A stretch of DNA of 64,000 bases from Pseudomonadota bacterium (GCA_023436885.1 JAEZHI010000019.1:62001-126000); one strand, 5' to 3'. Positions 42,838 through 52,345 are shown, counted from the stretch's first letter. Numbers and translations: made by a program. Notes: generated from the letters alone by a model not told the origin.

Positions 42838-43512
42838 ATGCGGATTTCCATCAGGGCGTTGCTGCTCTCTGCTGCGTTGGCGGTCGGGTTTGTGCCATGC
42901 GCCGCTACGACGATGGCATTTGCCTTTGGGCCAGATGCGTCGTCGGAGCTAAACCGATCTCCGGGCCGATCTCCGGGTAATGGTTACGGCTTCACGATAC
43001 CGAGCGAAGACAGACAAGGGGCCACAGGCGAGGAGACGCCGAGCCCCCTTCCGGAAGTTCACTATGATCTGTCGACGCTGCCGCCCCCGGTCGCAGCCAT
43101 GCGCGAAAAGATCGTCGCAGCTGCGCGTTCCGGCGACGACGCTCAGATGCGGGCGGTCATAGGCCTTTCCAAGCCTGCCCCGGTGTTCTCGTCCACAGGC
43201 GACGGTGATCCGATCGACATCCTGAAGGCAGCGTCTGGCGATGGCCTCGGCCTCGAGGTCAGAGCCATTCTGCTCGATGTGCTCGACGCCGGTTGGGTGG
43301 TGAAGGACGAGGGAACGCCGCAGGTTCGCTATATCTGGCCGTATTTTGCGGAGTTTCCGCCGAACGCGCTGACACGACAGCAGCTCGTCGAGGTCTACCG
43401 TGTGTTGACAGCGGGTGATTTCGAGGAAATGCGCGCGGTTGGTTCCTACGAATTCTATCGCCTGGAAATCGGCGCAGACGGCCGTTGGCTGATGTTCATG
43501 GCCGGCGAATAA
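42838..43512 (+). CDS. Exported conserved hypothetical protein
   Basis: A 224-residue protein with a clear signal peptide (MRISIRALLLSAALAVGFVPCAATTMAFA) and a mature domain containing MREKIVAAARSGDDAQMRAVIG, DPIDILKAASGDGLGLEVRAILLDVL and YIWPYFAEFPPNALTRQQLVEVYRVL. Similar periplasmic proteins are found in Rhizobiales without assigned role. The start at ATG 42838 follows GGGGGAAG. It overlaps the convergent FAD-oxidase gene by 17 bp. Confidence 0.75.
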   Translation: MRISIRALLLSAALAVGFVPCAATTMAFAFGPDASSELNRSPGRSPGNGYGFTIPSEDRQGATGEETPSPLPEVHYDLSTLPPPVAAMREKIVAAARSGDDAQMRAVIGLSKPAPVFSSTGDGDPIDILKAASGDGLGLEVRAILLDVLDAGWVVKDEGTPQVRYIWPYFAEFPPNALTRQQLVEVYRVLTAGDFEEMRAVGSYEFYRLEIGADGRWLMFMAGE

Positions 43513-44923
43513 CCCTGCCGGGATTGAGGATGCAATCGGGATCGAGCGCATCCTTCAGGCGCCCCATGATCTCCAGATCCAGCGCTGGCTTCGTCCCCGA
43601 CAGAAGATCGACCTTGAGCCGGCCAACCCCATGCTCGGCGGCGACAGAGCCATCATACTTGCGCACGACCGCATGGACGACCGCATTCATCTCGTCCCAT
43701 CGGTCGAGGAAAGCCTGGCGATCGCCGCCTTCGGGCTGACTGACATTGAAATGAATGTTGCCGTCGCCCATGTGGCCGAAGGGCACTGGTCTGCAGCCGG
43801 GAAACGCTGTTTTCACTGCGGCCATCGCCTCGTCCAGAAAGGCCGGTAAATCGCCGATCGGCACGGACACGTCGTGCTTGATCGACCCACCCTCGTGCTT
43901 TTGCACTTCGCTCATGCCGTGGCGCAATTGCCAGAAGTCATTTGCCTGGGCGAGCGATTGCGCGACCGCCGCCTCAAGCGCCTCCCCGGACTGAATGGCT
44001 CCACTCAGGATGTCGAGAATAATCGCGTTCGCCTCTTCATGCGAGCGCCCGGAGCTGACCTCGACGAGTACGTACCAAGGCGCGGTGGCGGTCGGCAGGC
44101 GGGCACCGGCAATGTGGCGCAGTGCAAACTCCATCGCGAGACCCGACATCAGTTCGAAGCCGGTCAAACCGAATCTCGCCGTGGCCTGGGCACGGGCGAA
44201 CAGATCGAGTGCCGCGGCTGGTGAGGAGACCGACGCAATCGCTACGGCAATGCCTCTGGGGCGGTGATGAAGGCGCAGTGCAGCAGCCGTGATGATGCCC
44301 AAAGTCCCTTCGGAACCGATAAAGATTTGTTTCAGATCATAACCAGCGTTGTCTTTTCCGAGCTTCCTTAGACCGTTCCAAACGCGACCGTCGGGCAGGA
44401 CCACCTCGAGGCCCAGCACCAGGTTTCTCGCGTTGCCATAGGCAAGCACGGCAGTGCCGCCAGCGTTGGTCGCGATGTTGCCGCCGATCTGACATGAGCC
44501 AAGCGAAGCGAGCGTCAGCGGAAACATGCGATCCACCGCCTCGGCAGCCGCGTGTACGGACGCGAGCGGCATACCGGCTTCCACAACCATGCTGTTGCCG
44601 AGCGGATCGATCGAGCGAACCTTGTCAAGCCTCTCCAGCGAAACGACAATTTCCGCTTTCCCTGGCGTAGGGATTTGACCGCCGACGAGACCGGTATTGC
44701 CTCCCTGCGGTACGATTGCCGTCCTGGTCTCGTGGGCAAGGCGCGTGATCGCGGCAACTTCCGCAGTGTTCGCGGGCCTAAGAACGAGCGGTGTTTCGCC
44801 TTTATAAAGATCGCGCCACTCGACGAGATAGCGGGCCTGATCTGCGGCTTCGGCGAGCGCATGACCGGGACCGACAAGAGCGGCAAAGCGGGCTACGAGA
44901 TCCGACGTCGGGGCTGTTTTCAT
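43496..44923 (-). CDS. FAD-binding oxidoreductase (GlcD/D2HGDH-like)
   Basis: A 475-residue flavoprotein of the vanillyl-alcohol oxidase fold, oxidising a D-2-hydroxy acid (D-lactate, D-2-hydroxyglutarate or glycolate). The FAD PCMH motif is PQGGNTGLVGGQIP; SLGSCQIGGNIATNAGG binds the pyrophosphate; the C-terminal domain has VPFGHMGDGNIHFNV and AAEHGVGRLK, whose His residues bind metal in relatives. It has no glcE or glcF partner nearby, favouring a single-subunit D-2-hydroxyglutarate or D-lactate dehydrogenase. Divergent from fabI. Confidence 0.92.
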   Translation of the reverse strand: MKTAPTSDLVARFAALVGPGHALAEAADQARYLVEWRDLYKGETPLVLRPANTAEVAAITRLAHETRTAIVPQGGNTGLVGGQIPTPGKAEIVVSLERLDKVRSIDPLGNSMVVEAGMPLASVHAAAEAVDRMFPLTLASLGSCQIGGNIATNAGGTAVLAYGNARNLVLGLEVVLPDGRVWNGLRKLGKDNAGYDLKQIFIGSEGTLGIITAAALRLHHRPRGIAVAIASVSSPAAALDLFARAQATARFGLTGFELMSGLAMEFALRHIAGARLPTATAPWYVLVEVSSGRSHEEANAIILDILSGAIQSGEALEAAVAQSLAQANDFWQLRHGMSEVQKHEGGSIKHDVSVPIGDLPAFLDEAMAAVKTAFPGCRPVPFGHMGDGNIHFNVSQPEGGDRQAFLDRWDEMNAVVHAVVRKYDGSVAAEHGVGRLKVDLLSGTKPALDLEIMGRLKDALDPDCILNPGRVIRRP

Positions 44924-45074
44924 GGGGCGGAACCTACAGCCCCCGCCTGCCCTCGTCGAGAGGCCGCCATGGTCACGAAGGGCCCGCCGCAGAGCCCTCT
45001 CCTCGACTTGCTATTGTCATAATCCTTGTGTCATACGAGCACGACATCCGGATTTGATTAGGCGGGGTTACAAA

Positions 45075-45893
45075 ATGGCAGGTGCTGAGGGTCTGATGGC
45101 GGGCAAGCGTGGCCTGATCATGGGATTGGCCAACAACCGTTCCATCGCCTGGGGAATTGCCAAGTCGCTTCACGCCGCTGGTGCTGAAATCGCGCTGACC
45201 TATCAGGGCGATGCGTTGAGGAAGCGCGTCGAACCCCTGGCCGCCGAGCTTGATGCGCTCGTGGTCGGCCACTGTGACGTGGCGGAAGCCGATACGATCG
45301 ATGCGGTCTTCGCGACGCTGGCCGAAAAGTGGGGCAAGATCGACTTTCTGGTGCACGCGATCGGCTTCTCCGACAAGGATGAGCTGACCGGCCGCTACGT
45401 CGACACCAGCGAGGCCAATTTCCAGAAGACCATGCTGATTTCGGTCTATTCCTTCACTGCGGTCGCCCGGCGCGCCGAGAAGCTGATGACCGATGGCGGT
45501 TCCATGCTGACGCTGACCTATTACGGCGCCGAGAAGGTCATGCCCAACTATAACGTGATGGGCGTTGCCAAGGCCGCTCTGGAAGCGTCGGTCAAGTATC
45601 TTGCCGTTGACCTCGGACCGCAGAATATCCGCGTCAACGCCGTCTCGGCTGGCCCGATCAAGACGCTCGCCGCATCCGGCATCGGCGATTTTCGCTATAT
45701 CCTCAAGTGGAACGAGTATAACGCGCCGCTGCGCCGTACGGTCACCATCGAGGAAGTGGGCGACAGCTCGCTCTACCTGCTGTCCGACCTCAGCCGTGCC
45801 GTCACCGGCGAGGTTCTGCACGTGGACAGCGGCTATCATACGGTCGGCATGAAGGCGGTGGATGCGCCAGACATCTCGGTGGTGAAAGACTGA
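45075..45893 (+). CDS. fabI: Enoyl-[acyl-carrier-protein] reductase (NADH)
   Basis: A 272-residue SDR-type enoyl-ACP reductase, the last step of the fatty acid elongation cycle. Typical features are the modified Rossmann start GLIMGLANNRSIAWGIA, LVHAIGFSDKDEL, the catalytic Tyr and Lys in YNVMGVAKAALE, and GPIKTLAASGI. The C-terminal extension (VDAPDISVVKD) is common in alphaproteobacterial FabI1. Start at ATG 45075; the upstream in-frame stretch is part of the divergent control region. Followed by an intrinsic terminator. Confidence 0.96.
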   Translation: MAGAEGLMAGKRGLIMGLANNRSIAWGIAKSLHAAGAEIALTYQGDALRKRVEPLAAELDALVVGHCDVAEADTIDAVFATLAEKWGKIDFLVHAIGFSDKDELTGRYVDTSEANFQKTMLISVYSFTAVARRAEKLMTDGGSMLTLTYYGAEKVMPNYNVMGVAKAALEASVKYLAVDLGPQNIRVNAVSAGPIKTLAASGIGDFRYILKWNEYNAPLRRTVTIEEVGDSSLYLLSDLSRAVTGEVLHVDSGYHTVGMKAVDAPDISVVKD

Positions 45894-45917
45894 GCCGAGA
45901 CCTGATACGTCAAAGCA

Positions 45918-45942
45918 GCCGGGCCGAAAGCCCGGCTTTTTT
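45918..45942 (+). terminator. Intrinsic terminator after fabI
   Basis: GCCGGGC pairs with GCCCGGC around a CGAAA loop, followed by TTTTTT, 24 bp after the stop. Confidence 0.9.
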
Positions 45943-46135
45943 GTGCCCCGACCTTTCCTTGACAAAGGCGCTCGCCGCTCCTAGATGAGCCGCCATGGGT
46001 GAGGGACCCCAGCCGCCCGCCGGCGCAAGCCTTGGTGAAGTTCCCGTCGATCGCTTCCGTTACACGGCATCGCGACCTCTCGGCAATGCGGGCACCCTGT
46101 TTACGGTCATGTCCGATGCCACACGGAGAACGGTC

Positions 46136-46576
46136 ATGTCGTCCCCACTACCAACGCTCGACGAGCTGAAAGCCCAAGCTCGCCGTCTCAGGACCTCTCT
46201 CGCCGAAACCGGCAGCGAGATCACCCATTCGAAATCCCTTGAGCTGATCGCCAAGCAATATGGCTTTGCGGATTGGAATACGCTTCATGCCAAGGTCGGC
46301 AACGAGCCACCACGGCGCTCCTGGAACCCGGGCGATCGCGTGAAGGGAAGCTATCTCGGCAAGGCTTTCGAAGGAACCGTCCTAGCGCTGAAAGCGGCCA
46401 CTTCGGTTCCCGGCTACTACACGATCACGGTCGACTTCGACGAACCGGTGGACGTGGTGGAGTTCGAGAGTTTCTCGGCCTTCCGCAAGCGTGTCACGGC
46501 CACCATCGACGAAGAGGGCGTCAGCCCGTCGAAAACATCTAATGGTCGGCCGCACATGGTGCTGTCGGGGTCATGA
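46136..46576 (+). CDS. Glyoxalase superfamily (Glyoxalase_8-like) protein
   Basis: A 146-residue protein. The N-terminal part (LPTLDELKAQARRLRTSL, HSKSLELIAKQYGFADWNTLHAKVG) is a small helical domain repeatedly found in proteins annotated as glyoxalase superfamily; the rest forms a beta domain (PGDRVKGSYLGKAFEGTVLAL, FDEPVDVVEFESFSAFRKRVTATID). No metal-binding catalytic residues of glyoxalase I are apparent, so enzymatic activity is not claimed. The start at ATG 46136 follows CGGAGAA; upstream in-frame codons (to 45995) look non-coding. Convergent with trpC across a hairpin. Confidence 0.75.
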   Translation: MSSPLPTLDELKAQARRLRTSLAETGSEITHSKSLELIAKQYGFADWNTLHAKVGNEPPRRSWNPGDRVKGSYLGKAFEGTVLALKAATSVPGYYTITVDFDEPVDVVEFESFSAFRKRVTATIDEEGVSPSKTSNGRPHMVLSGS

Positions 46577-46584
46577 ATAAGTAC

Positions 46585-46612
46585 TCCGGGGCCCGTCTAC
46601 GCGGGCTCCGGA
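46585..46612. terminator. Hairpin between convergent genes
   Basis: A 10-11 bp stem (CCGGGGCCCG with CGGGCTCCGG, one GU pair) around a 6-nt loop lies between the ends of the glyoxalase-like gene and trpC. No T-run on either side; it could act on both transcripts. Confidence 0.5.
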
Positions 46613-46630
46613 CTTGCTTATCCAGTGAGA

Positions 46631-47419
46631 TCAGGCGAGCAGAGCCTTGGTTGCCGCCGCCACATCATCCTGACGCATCAGGCTCTCCCCGATCAGAAAG
46701 GTCTTGGCTCCGACACGGGCTAGACGGGCAAGGTCAGCTGGCGTGAACACGCCTGACTCAGCCACCAGGATTCGGTCGTTCGGCACGCTCTTCGACAGCT
46801 CTTCGGTCGTCTCGAGCCTTGTTTCGAAGGTACGAAGGTTGCGATTGTTGATGCCAAGAAGCGGCGACCGCAATTTCAGCGCCCTCTCAAGCTCAGCAGC
46901 ATCGTGAACCTCGAGAAGCACGTCCATTCCAAGTTCGAAGGCTGTGTCCTCAAGGCCCTTGGCCGTATCGTCGTCGACCGCGGCCAGAATGATCAGGATG
47001 CAGTCGGCACCCCAGGCACGTGCCTCGTAGACCTGATAGGTCGAAAACAGGAAATCCTTGCGCAACGCCGGCAACGAAGCAGAAGCACGAGCGGCCTTGA
47101 GGTAGCCCGGATGCCCTTGAAAGGACGGTGCATCGGTGAGCACCGAGAGGCAGGCCGCGCCACCCACCTCGTAGGCATGAGCAAGAGACGGCGGATCGAA
47201 ATCAGCGCGGATCAGTCCCTTCGACGGGCTGGCCTTCTTGATCTCGGCAATCAGCGCGTAGCGCCCCTCGGCGAGCTTCTTCTCGATGGCAGCACGAAAG
47301 CCGCGCGCGGGCGGTTGATCTGCGGCCTGCGCCTTAATCTCCGCAAGAGGGACCGCGGCCTCAGCGGCGGCGATCTCCTGGCGCTTATACGCCTCGATGC
47401 GAGCAAGAATATCAGCCAC
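46631..47419 (-). CDS. trpC: Indole-3-glycerol phosphate synthase
   Basis: A 262-residue TIM-barrel enzyme of tryptophan synthesis. Conserved residues appear in ALIAEIKKASPSKGLIR (catalytic Lys), ALRKDFLFSTYQVYEARAWGAD, LLGINNRNLRTF and VAESGVF. The start is GTG 47419, with GAGGAA six bases upstream; longer in-frame codons run into trpD. It starts ten bases after trpD. The downstream moaC usual in Rhizobiales is absent here and lies instead at 53679. Confidence 0.94.
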   Translation of the reverse strand: MADILARIEAYKRQEIAAAEAAVPLAEIKAQAADQPPARGFRAAIEKKLAEGRYALIAEIKKASPSKGLIRADFDPPSLAHAYEVGGAACLSVLTDAPSFQGHPGYLKAARASASLPALRKDFLFSTYQVYEARAWGADCILIILAAVDDDTAKGLEDTAFELGMDVLLEVHDAAELERALKLRSPLLGINNRNLRTFETRLETTEELSKSVPNDRILVAESGVFTPADLARLARVGAKTFLIGESLMRQDDVAAATKALLA

Positions 47420-47429
47420 GACGGGTTCC

Positions 47430-48443
47430 TCAAGCGTTGGAGCGTTCAACGAGACGGTTGAGCGCGGCAAGAGCGCGACCGCTGTCGATGGCATCGGCAG
47501 CAAGCGTCACACCGTCCTTCAGCGTCGGAACGCGATCAGCAATCAGCAACGCCGCAGCGACGTTGAGGAGCACCGTGTCGCGATAGGCTCCGGCCGCACC
47601 GTCGAGCAGAGCCCGGAGCGCCCGCGCGTTATCTTCGGCGGAACCACCGCGAACGGACTCGGGCGAATGGTGAGGCAGGCCGACGTCGTCAGGCGTCACC
47701 TCGAAGCTGCGCACCACACCATTCTTCATCTCCGCAACATAGGTCGGGCCCGACAGCGTCATTTCGTCCAGACCGTCTGAGCCATGCACGACCCAGACCG
47801 CCTCGGAGCCCAAGGCAGCCAACGTTTCCGCGACAGGTTGAAGCCACTGACGTGCGAAAACCCCGACCAGCTGACGCCTCACCCCGGCCGGATTGGAGAG
47901 CGGCCCCAGAATATTGAAAATAGTGCGTGTACCCAGTTCGACGCGGCTCGGGCCGACGTGCTTCATCGCCGAATGGTGTACCGGCGCGAACATGAAGCCA
48001 ACGCCCACATCACGGATGCAGGCAGCGATCGTCTCAGGTCCGATGTCGATTTTCACGCCGAGCGCCATCAGCACATCGGCAGCGCCCGATTTCGAAGACA
48101 GAGCGCGGTTGCCGTGCTTGGCGATCGTGAGACCAGCACCTGCCGCCACGAAGGCCGAGGCGGTGGATATGTTAAGGCTGCCGGAGGCGTCGCCGCCGGT
48201 GCCGACGATATCGACAGCGTCGGCTGGCGCATCCACCCTCAGCATCCGCGACCGCATCGATGACACGGCGCCGGCGATTTCCTCGACGGTCTCGCCGCGA
48301 ACCCGCAAGGCCATCAGGAAGCCGCCGATCTGGGACGGTGTCGCCTCGCCGGTCATCATGATGTCGAATGCCGATGTCGCCTCCTCTCGGCTCAAGCTGG
48401 CGCCGGAGGCCACTTTGGCGATCAGAGTCTTGAAGTCGGCCAT
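47430..48443 (-). CDS. trpD: Anthranilate phosphoribosyltransferase
   Basis: A 337-residue enzyme adding phosphoribose to anthranilate. Motifs: DIVGTGGDASGSLNIST (PRPP binding), KHGNRALSSKSGAADVL, GVGFMFAPVHHSAMKHV and TIFNILGPLSNPA. The start at ATG 48443 follows GGGAACGA. The trpE/trpG functions are not in the window; in Rhizobiales they are usually fused and elsewhere. Forms a trpDC operon downstream of the ppiD gene, separated by a terminator. Confidence 0.96.
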   Translation of the reverse strand: MADFKTLIAKVASGASLSREEATSAFDIMMTGEATPSQIGGFLMALRVRGETVEEIAGAVSSMRSRMLRVDAPADAVDIVGTGGDASGSLNISTASAFVAAGAGLTIAKHGNRALSSKSGAADVLMALGVKIDIGPETIAACIRDVGVGFMFAPVHHSAMKHVGPSRVELGTRTIFNILGPLSNPAGVRRQLVGVFARQWLQPVAETLAALGSEAVWVVHGSDGLDEMTLSGPTYVAEMKNGVVRSFEVTPDDVGLPHHSPESVRGGSAEDNARALRALLDGAAGAYRDTVLLNVAAALLIADRVPTLKDGVTLAADAIDSGRALAALNRLVERSNA

Positions 48444-48563
48444 GGTTCGTTCCCACCCGTCCCGCAGTTTCCGGAAATTCCGATCCCACGTCGCCCTGGG
48501 CCTAGAGCCTTCGCTGGACGACCAAAGTCTCAATTTGGTCGGCGGAGACTCTAGAGGATCTGA

Positions 48564-48587
48564 AAGTCCGGCCCAAAGGCCGGACTT
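48564..48587 (-). terminator. Terminator after ppiD
   Basis: A perfect 10-bp stem (AAGTCCGGCC with GGCCGGACTT) around a 4-nt loop, starting five bases past the ppiD stop on the minus strand. The T-run is short, so termination may be partial, with trpDC downstream. Confidence 0.65.
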
Positions 48588-48591
48588 CTTG

Positions 48592-50484
48592 TTAGTTGGC
48601 GCTACCAGCTCCGATCGCAGCGTTAAGCAGCGACTGATCGACCGACGTGCCGAACTCCTCCTGAGCCGCGCCAAGATACTGGCCGTAGAGGCCCTGCCCC
48701 ACGGCGGACGCGATCTTGTCGGCGATATCGATGGCCTCGCCGGCGCCCTCAGGCATCGGCGGGTTGACGACATCGGCCACCGAGAGCACGACACGTGTGC
48801 CGTCTGGGCCAGGGATTGCCGCAACATGTCCCTTGGGGCCAGCAAAAGCGGCGTTGACGCCCTCGGCTCCGAGGCCGGCATCGCCGGCCTGGCGCGTTAC
48901 CCCCGAGGCCGTTTCGACTTCGACGGAAGCCGACTTGGCAAGATCGTCGATCGATGTGCCCGCCTTCAGTGCCTTGACCATCTCGTCAGCCTTGGCGGTC
49001 AAGCGAACCTGCGCTTCAGCGTCGGTCCATGCGACAATCGCCTTGTCCTTGACCTCATCGAGCGTGCGCTCGCGGCCCGGCGTGACCTTCGACACATTAT
49101 ACCAGATGAAGCCGTGGTTGATGGAGAGCGGCTCGTTCTCGCCACCCTCGTCAGCCGAAAATGCTGCCTTGAGGAGCTCGGCCTGACTGGGCAACCCGGT
49201 GACGGGCTGGTCGTCAGTGCCGTTTCCTTCCGGATCGACCTGGGCCGTGATGAGCTTCAGCTTGAAGCGGTTCGCCACTTCCTGCAGTGTCGCTCCACCA
49301 GCCAGTGCGTCTTCGACTTCGTCGTGAATCTCCAGCACGGAACGCTCGGCGGCCTTGGTGGCGATCGCCTTGCGGATATCAGGAGCCACTTCGGCTAGCG
49401 TCTTGGTGTGAGCGGGCTGAATTTCCGTCACGCGCAGCAGCACGGTACCAAACGACGACTTCACCGGCTCGCTCGGCGTATTGAGCGCAAGGCCGAAGGC
49501 AGCTTCGGCAACGGCCGGATCGAGAACCTTGTCGCGTGCCAGCAGGCCCAGATCGACGTCCTCCGGCTTGGAACCCAAATCAGTGATGAGCTGATCGAAG
49601 CTCGTACCCGCCTTGAGCTTGGCAGCCGCAGCAGCTGCTTCTTCCGGCGTCGAATAGAACAGCTGCTGGATGCGACGCTGCTCAGGCGCGCCATACTGAT
49701 CCTTGGTGCGATCATACTCGCGGGACACGTCCTGGTCGGTCACAGTCGAGGGATCAGCAACGGCGTCGGGCGTCAAGGCCACCACTTCGATGGAACGGAA
49801 CTCCGGCGCCCGGAACTCGGCCTTATGGTCGTCGTACCATTTGGCCAGCACGTCATCGGCTGGCTTGCTGATCGGCTCGACCTGGGCGCGGGCAAGCGTC
49901 AGATAGCGAATGTCGCGCGCCTCATTCTGGTAGCGATAAATGGCGCCAACCATGGTCTTGGGTACCGTGATACCGCCAACGAGGCCGAGCGAAAGCTGCC
50001 GGCTCAGCTCTTCCTTACGCCGCTGGGCGATGAACATTGGTTCATTGAGGCCGTTCTGGCTGAGAAGCTGGGTGAAATAATCGCGGTTGAAGGTCTGGGC
50101 GCCCGGCGCTCTCAGCTGGGGATCGTCGGCGATGCCCTGAGCAAGGCGCTCATCGGACACACCAAGCCCAAGCGCGCTGGACATGTCGGTCACGGTCGCG
50201 TCGGCCATCAGGGTCCCAAGCGTCTGTTGCGGCAGGCCGATCGAGCGAGCCATGTCGGGCGTCAGTGCCTGACCAATCTGGCGCGACAGCGCCTGCGACT
50301 GACGTTGATAGGCCCGCTGAAATTCGCCGAGCGTAATCTTGGTGCCACCTACGGTCGCTAGTGTGTCGGAATGCGAGGCCCCGAGGCGGGAGCCGACGCC
50401 CCAGCCGATAAAGGACAGTGTCAGCAGGCCCAGAAAGATCTTCGCGGGAAGCGTGTTCGCCCCGCGGCGCATTGAATCAAGCAT
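48592..50484 (-). CDS. ppiD: SurA/PpiD-like peptidylprolyl isomerase foldase
   Basis: A 630-residue inner-membrane-anchored periplasmic chaperone. It starts MLDSMRRGANTLPAKIFLGLLTLSFIGWGVG, a single signal anchor. The SurA-like N-terminal domain follows (TLATVGGTKITLGEFQRAYQRQ), then a central parvulin-type PPIase region (EQRRIQQLFYSTPEEAAAAAAKL through LGLLARDKVLDPAVAEAAFGL), and a C-terminal PpiD extension. The start at ATG 50484 leads directly into the anchor; an upstream in-frame extension is unlikely. It is upstream of trpD on the same strand and is conserved next to tpiA in the group. Confidence 0.92.
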   Translation of the reverse strand: MLDSMRRGANTLPAKIFLGLLTLSFIGWGVGSRLGASHSDTLATVGGTKITLGEFQRAYQRQSQALSRQIGQALTPDMARSIGLPQQTLGTLMADATVTDMSSALGLGVSDERLAQGIADDPQLRAPGAQTFNRDYFTQLLSQNGLNEPMFIAQRRKEELSRQLSLGLVGGITVPKTMVGAIYRYQNEARDIRYLTLARAQVEPISKPADDVLAKWYDDHKAEFRAPEFRSIEVVALTPDAVADPSTVTDQDVSREYDRTKDQYGAPEQRRIQQLFYSTPEEAAAAAAKLKAGTSFDQLITDLGSKPEDVDLGLLARDKVLDPAVAEAAFGLALNTPSEPVKSSFGTVLLRVTEIQPAHTKTLAEVAPDIRKAIATKAAERSVLEIHDEVEDALAGGATLQEVANRFKLKLITAQVDPEGNGTDDQPVTGLPSQAELLKAAFSADEGGENEPLSINHGFIWYNVSKVTPGRERTLDEVKDKAIVAWTDAEAQVRLTAKADEMVKALKAGTSIDDLAKSASVEVETASGVTRQAGDAGLGAEGVNAAFAGPKGHVAAIPGPDGTRVVLSVADVVNPPMPEGAGEAIDIADKIASAVGQGLYGQYLGAAQEEFGTSVDQSLLNAAIGAGSAN

Positions 50485-50637
50485 TGTGTCGTCCGTCTCG
50501 GGGGCGCACGCGCCCATCCATCCCAGTCACACCACCGGTCTCGCAGGGACCGCTTCGGCGCGCGGGATCATAGGGGCGGCGGCCTCATGCCGCAAGCGCC
50601 GGTTTTGCCTGATAAAGCGCCGAAAATCGCCCTCGGA

Positions 50638-51132
50638 TCAATGCTTGCCCATGATCTTGTCGAGGACACCCAGCATCAGGGCCGACACCACGAAGGTCAG
50701 ATGCATGATCACCTGCCACATGATCTGCATGTCCGTGTATTCGTTGGCGTTCAGGAACACCTGCAGGAGATGAATGGAGGAGATGGCGACGATCGAGGAG
50801 GCAACTTTGATCTTCAGGCTGCCGCTGTCGAGTTTGCCGAGCCAGTGGATCTCGGCATTGTGGTCGTCAAAGCGCCCGACGAAGTTTTCGTAGGATGCGA
50901 TCATGACCATGACGAGCAGGCTGGCAACAAGCGCAGCGTCGATCAAAGCGAGCATGGCCAGAATCATCTCCGACTCTTCATAGATGAAGACGTTGCCGAT
51001 GACTTTCCAGAGCTTGACGCAGAAGGAAAGGCCGTAGACGGCGAGAGCGACCGAAAGCCCGATGAGAAAGACGACAAGAATCCATCGGCTTCCCAGAATG
51101 ATCCGCTCCACGACCGTTTCGAGTGCCTTCAT
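50638..51132 (-). CDS. UPF0114 (YqhA/TIGR00645) membrane protein
   Basis: A 164-residue membrane protein with four hydrophobic segments, the TIGR00645/UPF0114 pattern: VERIILGSRWILVVFLIGLSVAL, ALIDAALVASLLVMVMIASYENFVG and KIKVASSIVAISSIHLLQVFLN. Function unknown; it is widespread. The ATG at 51132 is used; a TTG six bases upstream is in frame but unlikely. It lies between ppiD and the divergent tpiA, which normally adjoin. Confidence 0.9.
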   Translation of the reverse strand: MKALETVVERIILGSRWILVVFLIGLSVALAVYGLSFCVKLWKVIGNVFIYEESEMILAMLALIDAALVASLLVMVMIASYENFVGRFDDHNAEIHWLGKLDSGSLKIKVASSIVAISSIHLLQVFLNANEYTDMQIMWQVIMHLTFVVSALMLGVLDKIMGKH

Positions 51133-51292
51133 AGTCAATAGCCCTTGCTAGCGTTTTGCATCTGCCGGATATAAATGCGCTTGCGGGTTTTCGCCTACAA
51201 GATCATCTTCCAGGCCGCTCAGAGGATTCAGGCCGGGCCAGGGTTCGGGATGATCCACGCCCCACGCAACGCATATCGAAGGAAACGAGAGC

Positions 51293-52036
51293 ATGTCGGT
51301 CAAGCCGCTGGTTGCCGGAAACTGGAAAATGAACGGCCTCAAGGCCTCCGTCGCCGAATTCGAAGCCATTGCCGCCGGCTATGACGCCGCCCTCAAGGCC
51401 AAGGCCGAGCTCGCGATCTGCCCGCCGTTCACACTCGTCGCCACCCTTGCTCAGAAGGGCCTGCTGCCGGTTGGCGGTCAGGACTGCCATGCCAAGGTTT
51501 CGGGCGCCCATACCGGCGACACCTCGGCCGAGATGCTGAAGGATGCCGGCGCCACCTACGTCATCGTTGGTCACTCCGAGCGCCGCACCGACCATGCCGA
51601 GACCGACGCTGTCGTCAAGGCCAAGACTGAAGCCGCCTGGCGTGCTGGCCTTGTGGCCATCGTCTGCGTCGGCGAGACCCATGCCGAGCGCACCGGCGGC
51701 AAGACGCTGGACGTCGTCGGCACGCAGGTCGCCGGCTCGCTGCCGGAAGGCACCACTGCCGCCAACACCGTTGTCGCCTATGAGCCGGTTTGGGCCATCG
51801 GCACCGGCCTGACGCCGACCGCTGCCGACGTCAAGGAAGTGCACAACTTCATCCGCAAGGAGCTGGTCAAGCGCTTCGGCGCCGACGCCAACGGTATCCG
51901 GATTCTCTATGGTGGCTCGGTAAAGCCGTCGAACGCGGCCGAGTTGATGGCCGTAGAAGATGTCAACGGCGCTCTCGTCGGTGGCGCCTCGCTGAAGGCC
52001 TCGGATTTCCTCGGCATCGCTGCTGCCTACAAGTGA
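51293..52036 (+). CDS. tpiA: Triose-phosphate isomerase
   Basis: A 247-residue glycolytic enzyme interconverting dihydroxyacetone phosphate and glyceraldehyde 3-phosphate. Catalytic residues are visible: Lys in GNWKMNG, His in VGHSERR, and Glu in AYEPVWAIGTGLTP; the phosphate loop YGGSVKPSNA is present. GAAGGAAACGAG precedes the ATG. A perfect 11-bp stem hairpin follows the stop. The usual downstream secG is replaced by a dihydroorotase-family gene after a 309-bp gap. Confidence 0.97.
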   Translation: MSVKPLVAGNWKMNGLKASVAEFEAIAAGYDAALKAKAELAICPPFTLVATLAQKGLLPVGGQDCHAKVSGAHTGDTSAEMLKDAGATYVIVGHSERRTDHAETDAVVKAKTEAAWRAGLVAIVCVGETHAERTGGKTLDVVGTQVAGSLPEGTTAANTVVAYEPVWAIGTGLTPTAADVKEVHNFIRKELVKRFGADANGIRILYGGSVKPSNAAELMAVEDVNGALVGGASLKASDFLGIAAAYK

Positions 52037-52345
52037 TGCAAACGGTTCCGGCGCGCACCTAGCAAGGGCGCGCCGGAATCGCTATGAGTTGAATGCCGCC
52101 AGGAGGGCGGGCCACCACCCCTCTCTCCAGCTTTTCCGAGAATGGGAAGAGCGCAAGCCGATGCCGAGAGCCGTCGCCCACGCGGGATGGCCCGAGGGAT
52201 TGGCAGTCGGGCTCGCCGGAGCGCGGGCTGCAGCACTTCCTGACACGGGAAGAGGCGAAGAGGGGGTCATCTAGCGAATAAGTGGAAAGACCGATAATAG
52301 GTCTTCCAGTCGGCCTCAGGCCACTCGCACAGGACCCAAGCCCCC
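52037..52345. other. Intergenic region between tpiA and dihydroorotase gene
   Basis: A 309-bp stretch. It contains the post-tpiA hairpin (52046-52078) and then GC-rich sequence with short open frames on both strands (for example 52089-52274) that lack ribosome sites or recognisable products. I see no further feature. Confidence 0.5.
52046..52078 (+). terminator. Hairpin after tpiA
   Basis: A perfect 11-bp stem (TTCCGGCGCGC with GCGCGCCGGAA) around an 11-nt loop directly after tpiA. No T-run follows. Confidence 0.6.

Noticed and set aside
44973..45965. 330-codon minus-strand frame over fabI
   Set aside because: fabI is clear on the plus strand; this frame would also cross the fabI terminator.
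52089..52274. 61-codon frame after tpiA
   Set aside because: No ribosome site, composition typical of random GC-rich DNA, and several alternative frames of similar length overlap it.
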